A stretch of 28,281 bases of DNA from an uncultured Collinsella sp. Its GTDB lineage: Bacteria; Actinomycetota; Coriobacteriia; Coriobacteriales; Coriobacteriaceae. This document shows, one piece after another, positions 18,402 through 24,911 of the stretch (positions are counted from its first letter, which is position 1; every line of letters starts with the position of its first letter). Made by a program: the position numbers and the translations under genes. The notes under the pieces were generated by a model, which worked only from the letters and a program-made list of their open reading frames with translations, was not told where the DNA came from and ran no database searches. Location: contig URKT01000018.1 in the NCBI GenBank assembly GCA_900548495.1, forward strand, positions 1-28,281, written 5' to 3'.

Positions 18402-19127
18402 AGGGCAGTCGTACTCGCCCTGCACACGGGGATGCGAATCGGCGAGGTCTGCGGCCTTCGGTGGTGCGATGTGGATTTCGAGACGGGCCTGATCTCGATC
18501 AGACACTCGGTGGCGTACGCGAAGGGAATGGGTTCGTTCATCAAGGACACCAAGACCCATGACGCCAGGGGTATCCCCATCGACCCGGTCGGCCTACTCC
18601 CCTTCCTGAAGGAGACCCACGAGATCGACTGCGGAAAGTTGCGCTTGCGCGGCCTTACCGGGGCGGTCGAGATCGGGGACTGCTACATCCTGTCGGAGCC
18701 GGGCGCGACCTTCGCGACGACAAGCTATATCCGCAGGGCGTTCAAGACGTTCTCGGAGACCAACGGCCTCATGGGCACCAACGACGAGCTGATCACGTTC
18801 CACGGCCTTCGCCACACGTTCGCAACGCAGTGGATCCGCCAAGGCGGCGATATCAAGGCGCTCCAATCAATCCTCGGCCACAAGGACGCCATGGCGACGC
18901 TCAACGTCTACGCCGACATCGAGCCCATCTCCAAAATCCATAACATGCTGCGCGCCACGCCGTGCCTTTGGCGCGGGCACCTCGGGCCGAGGGTCGATCC
19001 GGGTCCCATGTTCCAACAGAGGATCCAGGAGTCCATCGAGACGCTCCAGGCGTTCGGCTACGGCATCACCGAGCCGGACGACCGAAATATCGCCATACGC
19101 GACGTGAAGACGAACAGTTGGCTCTAG
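18402..19127 (+). pseudogene. N-terminally truncated tyrosine recombinase/integrase
   Basis: Only the catalytic domain of a phage-type integrase remains. Its catalytic residues are visible: Arg in LHTGMRIGEVCGLRW, a Lys candidate in KTHDARG, the H-x-x-R box HGLRHT, His in ILGHKD and the nucleophile Tyr in LNVYADI. The SAM-like and arm-binding N-terminal domains and a native start are missing: translation of this frame begins directly after the TAG of the HTH gene. The first internal ATG (18432) is inside the TGMR motif and has no ribosome binding site, so a functional product is unlikely. About 70 residues follow the Tyr, with no domain I can recognise. It lies about 150 bp from the right copy of the 64-bp repeat, which fits a decayed integrative element. 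Confidence 0.85.
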
Positions 19128-19523
19128 CTCACCGAGTACGCGGCAGTGCTGGGCCCATCCCAACTGAGGTCACGGTGGTCCGATAGGGGCGCCGCCCGCG
19201 GCATGCGCCGCGGAGCGGTATCCCCTACCGAAGGGCGGGGATGCCCTCCGCTTCCAGTTCGGAATCAGCCGTCGGAGGCGTTCGGCTGACTGCGGGAACG
19301 GCCTGTCCGCTCAATGTGTTCGGCTGAGATCGGAAATCAACCCAACACGAGCCGGACACGCGCCAGACGGCTCTTCCCCGTACGGCCTTCCCCCTTACGC
19401 TCATGTTGCAGGCATGTAACGCCGCAGCGAGCGCGCCTTTTTTGCGCCAGACAGGTACAATGATGAACACTGTACCGTAGCGGAGCGCCCCGCGCGCGCC
19501 GCAATCACGCGAAAGGGTTTCCC
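19128..19523. other. Gene-free stretch between the island and the ACT gene
   Basis: I see no supportable gene here. It contains a GC hairpin (ccgcggc/gccgcgg type, about 19189-19215), a second hairpin ggtatcccc/ggggatgcc (about 19217-19245), and the right 64-bp direct repeat. Near the ACT gene is a TACAAT (19456-19461) with no good -35, inside the inverted repeat ggtaca-N11-tgtacc (19454-19476) that may be an operator. Confidence 0.5.
19279..19342. repeat. 64-bp direct repeat, right copy (candidate island boundary)
   Basis: This is the second copy of the 12068-12131 repeat: same orientation, two mismatches, 7.2 kb apart. It lies just past the recombinase remnant. It may be an attachment site, or one member of a dispersed intergenic repeat. 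Confidence 0.8.
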
Positions 19524-19811
19524 ATGGCCGAGATCTCGTCCTCCCGTATCGTCATCACCGTCCTTGGCAAGAACCGCCCCGGCATCGTCGCCGGCGTCAC
19601 CCGTGTCCTAGGCGAGGCCAACGTCGACATCCGCGACATCACGCAGTCCATTATCGAGGACATCTTCACCATGACCATGCTGGCCGATACCGCCGAGTCC
19701 AAGCTCGACTTCGCCGAGCTGCAGAAGGCGCTGGCCGAGGCCGGCGAGCTTTCGGGCGTCAACGTGTCCATCCAGCGCGAGGACGTCTTCAACTTTATGT
19801 ACCGCCTGTAG
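19524..19811 (+). CDS. ACT-domain protein (UPF0237 family)
   Basis: This small cytoplasmic protein of 95 residues is essentially one ACT domain, the fold that binds amino acids or other small ligands. Signature stretches are RIVITVLGKNRPGIVAGVTR, DIRDITQSIIEDIFTMTML and the ending QREDVFNFMYRL, all characteristic of UPF0237. In other bacteria it is usually followed by a UPF0210/DUF711 gene; here a citrate synthase gene follows instead, 77 bp downstream. The role is unknown; ligand-responsive regulation is inferred from the fold. AAAGGG precedes the ATG. The stop is TAG. Confidence 0.92.
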   Translation: MAEISSSRIVITVLGKNRPGIVAGVTRVLGEANVDIRDITQSIIEDIFTMTMLADTAESKLDFAELQKALAEAGELSGVNVSIQREDVFNFMYRL

Positions 19812-19888
19812 CGAGCAAGCCGCTGGGGATAGCCTGACGCGCGCATGCCCATGCAAGTCACCCCGATGCGGCCCGGAGAGGAGCGCGC

Positions 19889-21307
19889 ATGGCCTACGAC
19901 GCCAAGAAAATCTATTACCGCTTCGATGACCACTTGAGCCGCCTGGTTCTGGATTACGAAGCAAGCCGCCAGATTTCGCCTGAGAGCGAAAACCTCTACC
20001 ACGGCCTGCCGACCGACCCTTATGACGAGGACCTGTTTGTCGAGCACAATGTCAAGCGCGGCCTGCGCAATGCAGACGGTTCGGGCGTGGTCGCGGGCCT
20101 CACTCGCATCTCGGATGTGCACGGCTACAACAAGGTCGACGGTAAGGTCGTGCCCGATCAGGGCAAACTCACGCTTCGTGGCTACAGCATCGAGGATCTG
20201 GTCAACAACGCCCAGGCCGAGAATCGCTACGGCTACGAAGAGGTCGCTTATCTGCTCATTACGGGCTCTCTGCCCACCAAGGAAGAGCTTGACGGTTTTT
20301 GCGAACGTCTGGGTGCTTTTAGGCACCTGAGCGACGAATACGTCCGCGAGTTCCCCATGACCACGGTGTCGTCGAGCATCATGAATGTGCTTCAGCGCGC
20401 CGTGCTGCTGCTCTACGCCTTCGACGCCGAGCCCGACGCCATTACACCCGAGCACGAAATCGACGTCGCCATCTCCATGCTCGCCCGTCTCCCCCGCATC
20501 GCCGCCTTCGCGCATATGGCCTCGGTCGCCAAGCGCCGCGGCTCCGAGGTTCATGTACCGCACCCCACACCCGGCCTCTCCACCGCCGAGACTATCCTGC
20601 AGGTGTTGCGCGGCGGCATGGCATTCACCCGCGACGAAGCCATGCTGCTCGACGTGATGCTCATGCTGCATGCCGAGCACGGCGGCGGCAACAACTCCAC
20701 GTTTGCCTGCCGCGTGCTGTCCTCCTCGGCCACCGACCCGTATTCCGCCTACGCCGCGGCTATCGGCTCGCTCAAGGGCCCGCGCCACGGCGGCGCCAAT
20801 GCCAAGGTCGTGTCTATGCACGAGGACATCCGCGCGCATGTCTCCAACTGGGAGGACGAGGACGAGGTCGCGGCCTACCTGGGCAAGATCCTCGACAGGC
20901 AGGCTTTCGACGGCACGGGCCTCATCTACGGTATGGGCCACGCCGTCTATACGCTCAGTGACCCGCGCGCCGAGGTGTGCCGCCGTTACGCGCGCACGCT
21001 TGCCGCCAAGAAGGACTTGGGCGAGGAGTTCGCACTCATCGAGCGCATCGAGCGCCTGGCACCGCAGGTGATGCGCGACCACGGCATGACCAAGCCCATC
21101 TGCGCCAACATCGACCTGTACACGGGCTTTATCTACAAGATGCTCGGCGTGCCCGAGACGCTCTTTACGCCGCTATTCGCCGTCGCCCGCATGGCCGGCT
21201 GGTCGGCGCACCGCATGGAAGAGCTCTTCTGCGCGCACCGTATCATCCGCCCCGCCTATCGTCCGGTGATCGAGCCGCTGGAGTACAAGCCGCTCGCCGA
21301 CCGCTAG
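19889..21307 (+). CDS. gltA: Citrate synthase
   Basis: It condenses oxaloacetate and acetyl-CoA to citrate, the entry to the oxidative TCA branch and, in anaerobes, to 2-oxoglutarate and glutamate. The 472 residues contain catalytic His segments LHAEHGGGNNSTF and GPRHGGANAK, GMGHAVYTLSDPRAE, and the catalytic Asp in ANIDLYTGFIY, followed by FAVARMAGWSAHRMEE. The form GHAVYTxSDPR (Ala where many citrate synthases have Arg in GHRVY) and the long N-terminal region of about 70 residues resemble the roughly 450-residue clostridial-type enzymes. 2-Methylcitrate synthase cannot be excluded from sequence alone, but no prp genes are nearby. GGAGAGGAG precedes the ATG, and a terminator follows. The symbol is by analogy. 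The stop is TAG. Confidence 0.93.
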   Translation: MAYDAKKIYYRFDDHLSRLVLDYEASRQISPESENLYHGLPTDPYDEDLFVEHNVKRGLRNADGSGVVAGLTRISDVHGYNKVDGKVVPDQGKLTLRGYSIEDLVNNAQAENRYGYEEVAYLLITGSLPTKEELDGFCERLGAFRHLSDEYVREFPMTTVSSSIMNVLQRAVLLLYAFDAEPDAITPEHEIDVAISMLARLPRIAAFAHMASVAKRRGSEVHVPHPTPGLSTAETILQVLRGGMAFTRDEAMLLDVMLMLHAEHGGGNNSTFACRVLSSSATDPYSAYAAAIGSLKGPRHGGANAKVVSMHEDIRAHVSNWEDEDEVAAYLGKILDRQAFDGTGLIYGMGHAVYTLSDPRAEVCRRYARTLAAKKDLGEEFALIERIERLAPQVMRDHGMTKPICANIDLYTGFIYKMLGVPETLFTPLFAVARMAGWSAHRMEELFCAHRIIRPAYRPVIEPLEYKPLADR

Positions 21308-21330
21308 GACGCGGACCGTTATAGAACTCG

Positions 21331-21368
21331 AGCGTGGTCAGGGACCCAAGCCCTCGGCCACGCTTTTT
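21331..21368 (+). terminator. Intrinsic terminator after citrate synthase
   Basis: Stem AGCGTGG/CCACGCT (21331-21337 and 21358-21364) with an inner GGG/CCC, followed by TTTTT (21364-21368). Confidence 0.88.
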
Positions 21369-21393
21369 ATGCCAGTAGAAAGGATCGCAACGA

Positions 21394-22236
21394 ATGATTG
21401 TGTTTTCCGATATGGATGGGACGCTACTGACGAGCGATAAGCAGATGAGCGATGCCACCTGGGCAATGCTCGACGAACTCGCACGTCGTGGCATCGAGTT
21501 TGTTCCCTGCACGGGACGTCCACTGTCGGGCATCTTTGAGCCCATTCTCGCCCATCCCGCCGTGCACTACGCGGTCTGTGCCAACGGCGCCAGCGTCTGG
21601 CAGCTCGACGAGGATACGCCCACCGACGCCTCGCGCGCCACGTGCATCTTGAGCCGTCCGCTCGACCGTGGCATTGCCCACCGCATCCATCGCATTGCCG
21701 CCGACCACGATGTGACCTTCGATATCTTCGCGGATGGGCAGTGCTTCCTCCCCCGCTCGCTATACGGGCGTCTGGATGAGTTCTGTGGCGGCGACCCCCA
21801 CATCGCGGCTTCGCTCAAGCGCACACGAACACCGATCGACATGGATATCGACAGCAAGATCGACGAGGTCGAGACGCTCGAACGCATCGCCATGTACTGG
21901 CACGACCCGGCCGATCGCGACGCCATCGCAGCAGAGCTCGACACGCTCGGAGGCATTGAGGTCACGCGTTCGTACGCCATGAATATCGAGGTCATGGGTG
22001 AGGGCGCCACCAAGGGGACGGCCCTCACGTGGTTATGCGAGCACCTGGGCGAGCGTCTCGCCGACGCCTGGGCGTTCGGCGACAACATCAACGACATCCC
22101 CATGCTACAGGCAGCGGGCCACGGCATGGCCATGATCAACGCCGAGTCCGAAGACCGCGAGGCCGCCGACGCCATCACCGAATACGACAACGACCACGAC
22201 GGCGTCGCCCGCACCATCATGGCCGCCCTCGCTTAG
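21394..22236 (+). CDS. Cof-type HAD-family phosphatase
   Basis: This is a cytoplasmic HAD hydrolase of the Cof/YbiV group (type IIB cap), likely acting on sugar phosphates or similar small phosphorylated metabolites. Its 280 residues carry motif I FSDMDGTLLTSD (nucleophile Asp6), motif II CTGRP, motif III Lys in GATKG, and motif IV AFGDNINDIPML. The cap domain lies at about 80-190. AAAGGA precedes the ATG at 21394. It is separated from citrate synthase by a terminator, and a REP-like repeat starts nine bases past its TAG stop. The substrate is not predictable from sequence. Confidence 0.92.
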   Translation: MIVFSDMDGTLLTSDKQMSDATWAMLDELARRGIEFVPCTGRPLSGIFEPILAHPAVHYAVCANGASVWQLDEDTPTDASRATCILSRPLDRGIAHRIHRIAADHDVTFDIFADGQCFLPRSLYGRLDEFCGGDPHIAASLKRTRTPIDMDIDSKIDEVETLERIAMYWHDPADRDAIAAELDTLGGIEVTRSYAMNIEVMGEGATKGTALTWLCEHLGERLADAWAFGDNINDIPMLQAAGHGMAMINAESEDREAADAITEYDNDHDGVARTIMAALA

Positions 22237-22244
22237 TCGTTGGG

Positions 22245-22283
22245 TAGTCATTGGGGACGTTCTTAAACGACTAGTCGTTGGGG
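22245..22283 (+). repeat. 39-bp inverted repeat, left copy
   Basis: tagtcattggggacgttctt followed by aaacgactagtcgttgggg. It matches the reverse complement of 24873-24911 with three C/T differences, and contains a GGGGACGTTCTT box. Part of its end (tagtcgttgggg) is itself a variant of its beginning. Confidence 0.9.
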
Positions 22284-22318
22284 ACAGTCTTCGCAAAAAA
22301 GCTGCAAGGACTGTCCCC
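22280..22318. repeat. GGGGACAGTC hairpin (REP-like)
   Basis: Perfect 10-bp arms ggggacagtc and gactgtcccc (22280-22289 and 22309-22318) enclose a loop with cgcaaaaaagc. It directly abuts the 39-bp repeat and lies just outside the IS. Confidence 0.75.
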
Positions 22319-22362
22319 CCACTGCCGGCAGAGACGATATGAGCAGGACATAAAAACATTGA

Positions 22363-22456
22363 GAGCCCCTGCTGCATGAAAGACCGCGGATTAGGCCGAC
22401 AATGGTGAGTGTCTAATCCAACCGTGGCGGCCACGCCGCATTCATGGAAGGGGCTC
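22363..22456 (+). ncRNA. Structured left-end RNA of the IS110 element, candidate bridge/seek RNA or RBS switch
   Basis: A closing stem pairs 22363-22370 (gagcccct) with 22449-22456 (aggggctc) and 22375-22380 (catgaa) with 22441-22446 (ttcatg). Inside are ggattag/ctaatcc (22388-22394 and 22413-22419) and cgtgg/ccacg (22423-22427 and 22431-22435). The closing stem covers the transposase ribosome binding site. IS110 elements encode guide RNAs in their non-coding ends. That this leader is that RNA is inference. Confidence 0.5.
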
Positions 22457-22458
22457 CC

Positions 22459-23571
22459 ATGCTCGATACTACCACCTTCGTCGGCCTCGACGTCCACGCC
22501 CGCTCGATAAAGGCAGTCTCCCTCGACGTCATGACCGGGGAGGTGCGCTGCGCGACCTTCGGCTACGACGCCGGCGCCGTCGCGGAGTGGGTCCGTTCCG
22601 TGGACCCCAGGGCCAGGTGCGTGTACGAGTCCGGGGTCACGGGGTTCGACCTGCAGAAGAGGCTCTCCGGCCTCGGGGTCGACTGCGTGGTCGGCGCCGT
22701 CTCGAAGATGATCAAGCCCAGCGCGGACAGGCGCAGGAAGAACGACCGCAACGACGCCGAGTTCCTCGCCCGCATGCTGTCGGTCGGCAACGTCGTCGAG
22801 GTGTGGGTCCCCGACGACGAGTGCGAGGCCGCCCGCGACCTGACCAGGGCGCTCGAGGACGCGAGGGACGACCTCTCGCGCTCGAAGCAGCGGCTCTCCA
22901 AGTTCCTGCTCAGGCACGGGCTCGCCTTCGACGAGAGGACGCCCACCGGCCGCAGGAAGGGCAACTGGACCCGGGCCCACTGGTCCTGGATCGAGTCGAT
23001 AAGGTTCGCGGAGAGGGCCGACGAGGAGGTGCTCGCCTACTACGTCGACGCGGTCAGGCGGGCGGCGGAGGAGAAGGCGAGGCTCGAGGGGCTCGTCGAG
23101 GGCGAGGCCCGCAAGCCCAGGTGGAGGAGGAGGGTCGACTCCCTGCGCTGCCTCAAGGGCGTCGACACCGCGTCCGCCGCCGACCTCGTGTTCGAGGCCG
23201 GCGAGTTCTCGAGGTTCGGGAACGCCCGCTCGTTCGCCGCGTGGGTCGGCCTGACGCCCTCCGAGCACTCCAGCGGGGAGAGCGACCGCAGGGGCGCGAT
23301 CACCAAGGCCGGCAACAAGCACCTGAGGAAGACGCTGGTCGAGGCCGCGTGGCACTACCTGACGTGCTCGGGGCGGCCGAAGGACCTCGCCAAGGGCCAG
23401 GCCCCGGACCGGGTCGCCCGGAGGCATGCCGCCAAGGGCGTGCGGAGGCTGGCCGAGAGGCGGGAGGCGCTGCTCGCGCGCGGGGTCCACGGCAACAAGG
23501 CGAACGTGGCCACGGCGCGCGAGCTCGCCTGCTGGGTATGGGCGGTCGGCCTCATGGCCGAGGAGGCGTAG
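22459..23571 (+). CDS. IS110-family transposase (DEDD recombinase)
   Basis: It catalyses RNA-guided cut-and-paste or circle-forming transposition. The 370 residues comprise an N-terminal DEDD RuvC-like domain (Asp in FVGLDVHARSIKAVSLD, Glu in VYESGVTGFDLQKRL, Asp pair in KNDRNDAEFLARM), a coiled linker, and the Transposase_20 domain (CLKGVDTASAADLVFEAG, FAAWVGLTPSEHSSGE, RGAITKAGNKHLRKTL) whose Ser region is catalytic in the family. The ATG at 22459 has GGAAGGGG upstream; an ATG at 22444 is in frame but lacks a site. AGG is very common among its Arg codons, unlike the CGC-rich neighbours, which points to transfer. It appears intact. The stop is TAG. Confidence 0.95.
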   Translation: MLDTTTFVGLDVHARSIKAVSLDVMTGEVRCATFGYDAGAVAEWVRSVDPRARCVYESGVTGFDLQKRLSGLGVDCVVGAVSKMIKPSADRRRKNDRNDAEFLARMLSVGNVVEVWVPDDECEAARDLTRALEDARDDLSRSKQRLSKFLLRHGLAFDERTPTGRRKGNWTRAHWSWIESIRFAERADEEVLAYYVDAVRRAAEEKARLEGLVEGEARKPRWRRRVDSLRCLKGVDTASAADLVFEAGEFSRFGNARSFAAWVGLTPSEHSSGESDRRGAITKAGNKHLRKTLVEAAWHYLTCSGRPKDLAKGQAPDRVARRHAAKGVRRLAERREALLARGVHGNKANVATARELACWVWAVGLMAEEA

Positions 23572-23874
23572 GGGGGCGGTCCCCCGCACATAAGCCAGTC
23601 ACCCCGGAAGCGGTTCGATCCGAAGCCGTTGAGGCGAACCTCAGGTCCCTTTTCTGCGAGCGCCCAGGGCGCCACACGCGTGCACAGACTGTCGGTTCGA
23701 CGTAGAAGCCTCAGCCGTAGCAACGGATTGCCCAGCGAGAGATCGCCGCGGGCGGATATTAAACTGCAAAGACGAGCGTCGGTAAGACACGCCGAGGTCG
23801 CCGCGGACGGGTTGATATAGGGAGAGGGCCTGACCCCATATCGTTGGGGCCAGGCCCGATTTTGCCTCTTGACA
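23572..23874. other. Right non-coding end of the IS110 element
   Basis: I see no gene here. It contains a possible stem (ggttcg/cgaacc, with an inner cgg-ttcg/cgaa-gccg, about 23605-23638), GC-rich sequence, the hairpin at 23826-23857 and a TTGACA at 23869-23874 near the inferred end. In IS110 elements a -35 near the right end can join a -10 near the left end in the circular form; whether that applies here is not shown. Confidence 0.4.
23826..23863 (+). terminator. Terminator-like hairpin near the IS right end
   Basis: gggcctg-a-cccc / gggg-c-caggccc (23826-23837 and 23846-23857) is followed by gatttt. It could end transposase transcription or be part of a GGGGCCAGGCC-type REP. Confidence 0.6.
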
Positions 23875-23915
23875 ATGTCCTGCTCATATTAAAAGGAACG
23901 TCCCCATCTGCCGGA

Positions 23916-24710
23916 TTAAGCGAGACTCTCCAGCACGCGACGGAGCTCCTGCTGGACGGCGTGGTCGCGATTACAACCCACCACGCGATCGGCCACCGCC
24001 TTGAGCGCGGGACGCGCGTTTTCCATCGCGCAGCCCGTGCCGACAAAGCGAATGATCTCGTAGTCGTTCATCGAGTCGCCAAACGCCATGACCTCGTCGC
24101 GTTCGACGCCATAGTGCTCCATGAGCTGCTCGATTCCCGAGGCTTTCGACACACCGGGCTGCATGGCATCGATCCATGCGTTTCCAGAAGGCGCAAAGGT
24201 AAAGAGCTGGCCAAGCTCGCGCTGCAGTACGTAGGCACTGTCCATAACGGCACAGTCATCGCAAAAGATACTCGCCTTGATGATATTTACGCTGGGATCG
24301 GGCAGCTCCCAAATGCGCTCGGCATTGGGAAGGTCCTTATCGACCTCACGCACGAACTTGCACTCGTCATCGAGCAGGAAGGACTTGGTTCGGTCAAAGA
24401 GCGCAAGATGCAGATTGGGAAACGTCCTGACGGCTTGGGCGAGCCTTCGAATCGCCAGGTGGGAATACACCTCACGGTCTACCATCTTACCGTCGGCGTA
24501 GACCTGGGCGCCGTTAGCGGCGACAAAGTCCATCTTGTCGCGAACGGGCGCAAAGAACTCGCACAGGCGATCGTAGCGACGACCTGACGATGCGGCGAAA
24601 TGCACGCCATGCTCGTGTAGCGCCAGAATCAGTTCGTAGGTCTCGGGAGGCACCTGGCCGTTTTCGTCAAGCAGTGTGCCGTCCATATCGGATGCAATCA
24701 GTTTAAACAT
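23916..24710 (-). CDS. Second Cof-type HAD-family phosphatase
   Basis: This HAD hydrolase of 264 residues, with a type IIB cap, shows motif I IASDMDGTLLDENG (nucleophile near Asp8), motif II SSGRR, motif III Lys in GVSKASGIEQL, and motif IV AFGDSMNDYEII. It is only distantly similar to the other HAD at 21394-22236, so this is not a recent duplication. The start ATG at 24710 has AAGGGAG seven bases upstream, but that site is buried in the 3' arm of a long hairpin (24716-24777), suggesting translational control or termination. It is transcribed alone, convergent with the IS. The substrate is unknown. The stop is TAA. Confidence 0.92.
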   Translation of the reverse strand: MFKLIASDMDGTLLDENGQVPPETYELILALHEHGVHFAASSGRRYDRLCEFFAPVRDKMDFVAANGAQVYADGKMVDREVYSHLAIRRLAQAVRTFPNLHLALFDRTKSFLLDDECKFVREVDKDLPNAERIWELPDPSVNIIKASIFCDDCAVMDSAYVLQRELGQLFTFAPSGNAWIDAMQPGVSKASGIEQLMEHYGVERDEVMAFGDSMNDYEIIRFVGTGCAMENARPALKAVADRVVGCNRDHAVQQELRRVLESLA

Positions 24711-24715
24711 AGAAA

Positions 24716-24777
24716 AGCTCCCTTCGGGCTTGTTGGAATCGAACGTGTATCCGATTCCAACGTACCCAAAGGGAGCT
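24716..24777 (-). promoter_or_regulatory. Hairpin covering the RBS of the second HAD gene
   Basis: The outer stem agctccctt/aagggagct (24716-24724 and 24769-24777) and the inner stem gttggaatcg/cgattccaac (24732-24741 and 24752-24761) form one long hairpin. The minus-strand 3' arm is the ribosome binding site itself, followed by TTTTCT and the ATG. Confidence 0.65.
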
Positions 24778-24808
24778 CAAATAAGACTCCGCGGGCGTAA
24801 ACGTTACA

Positions 24809-24845
24809 AGGACCTGGCAAATAGCTCGCACATGCCAGAGGTCCT
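24809..24845. repeat. Inverted repeat in the gap between ade and the second HAD gene
   Basis: aggacct-ggca pairs with tgcc-ag-aggtcct (24809-24819 and 24833-24845), with a small bulge. There is no T-tract. It may mark the 3' end of the ade transcript or be another REP unit. Confidence 0.45.
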
Positions 24846-24872
24846 ACGGTCGCGGCGTCAGGCGACACGCCA

Positions 24873-24911
24873 CCCCGACGGCTAGTCGTTTAAGAACGTC
24901 CCCGATGACTA
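24873..24911 (-). repeat. 39-bp inverted repeat, right copy
   Basis: This is the reverse-complement partner of 22245-22283 (36 of 39 positions). It reaches into the TAG stop codon of ade, so the repeat sits immediately at the gene's 3' end, as the left copy does behind the first HAD gene. Confidence 0.9.

Larger units (their letters stand above)
22337..23889 (+). mobile_element. IS110-family insertion sequence (ends approximate)
   Basis: About 1.55 kb, the usual size for the family, containing a single DEDD transposase gene. The limits are set by a perfect 15-bp inverted repeat, atatgagcaggacat (22337-22351) and its complement (23875-23889). These may be subterminal repeats of an IS1111-like element, or the two halves of a palindromic target that the element split; the true ends could then lie slightly inside. 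The left non-coding part (about 107 nt) is strongly structured. The right part (about 300 nt) also holds hairpins. Confidence 0.7.

Noticed and set aside
19505..21082. 525-codon minus-strand frame opposite citrate synthase and the ACT gene
   Set aside because: It spans two well-supported plus-strand genes and has no recognisable domain.
22105..23705. Long frames overlapping the IS110 transposase in other frames (494 minus, 372 plus)
   Set aside because: They are low-complexity Pro/Arg/Gly translations caused by GC-rich codons; the transposase frame has all DEDD and Transposase_20 motifs.
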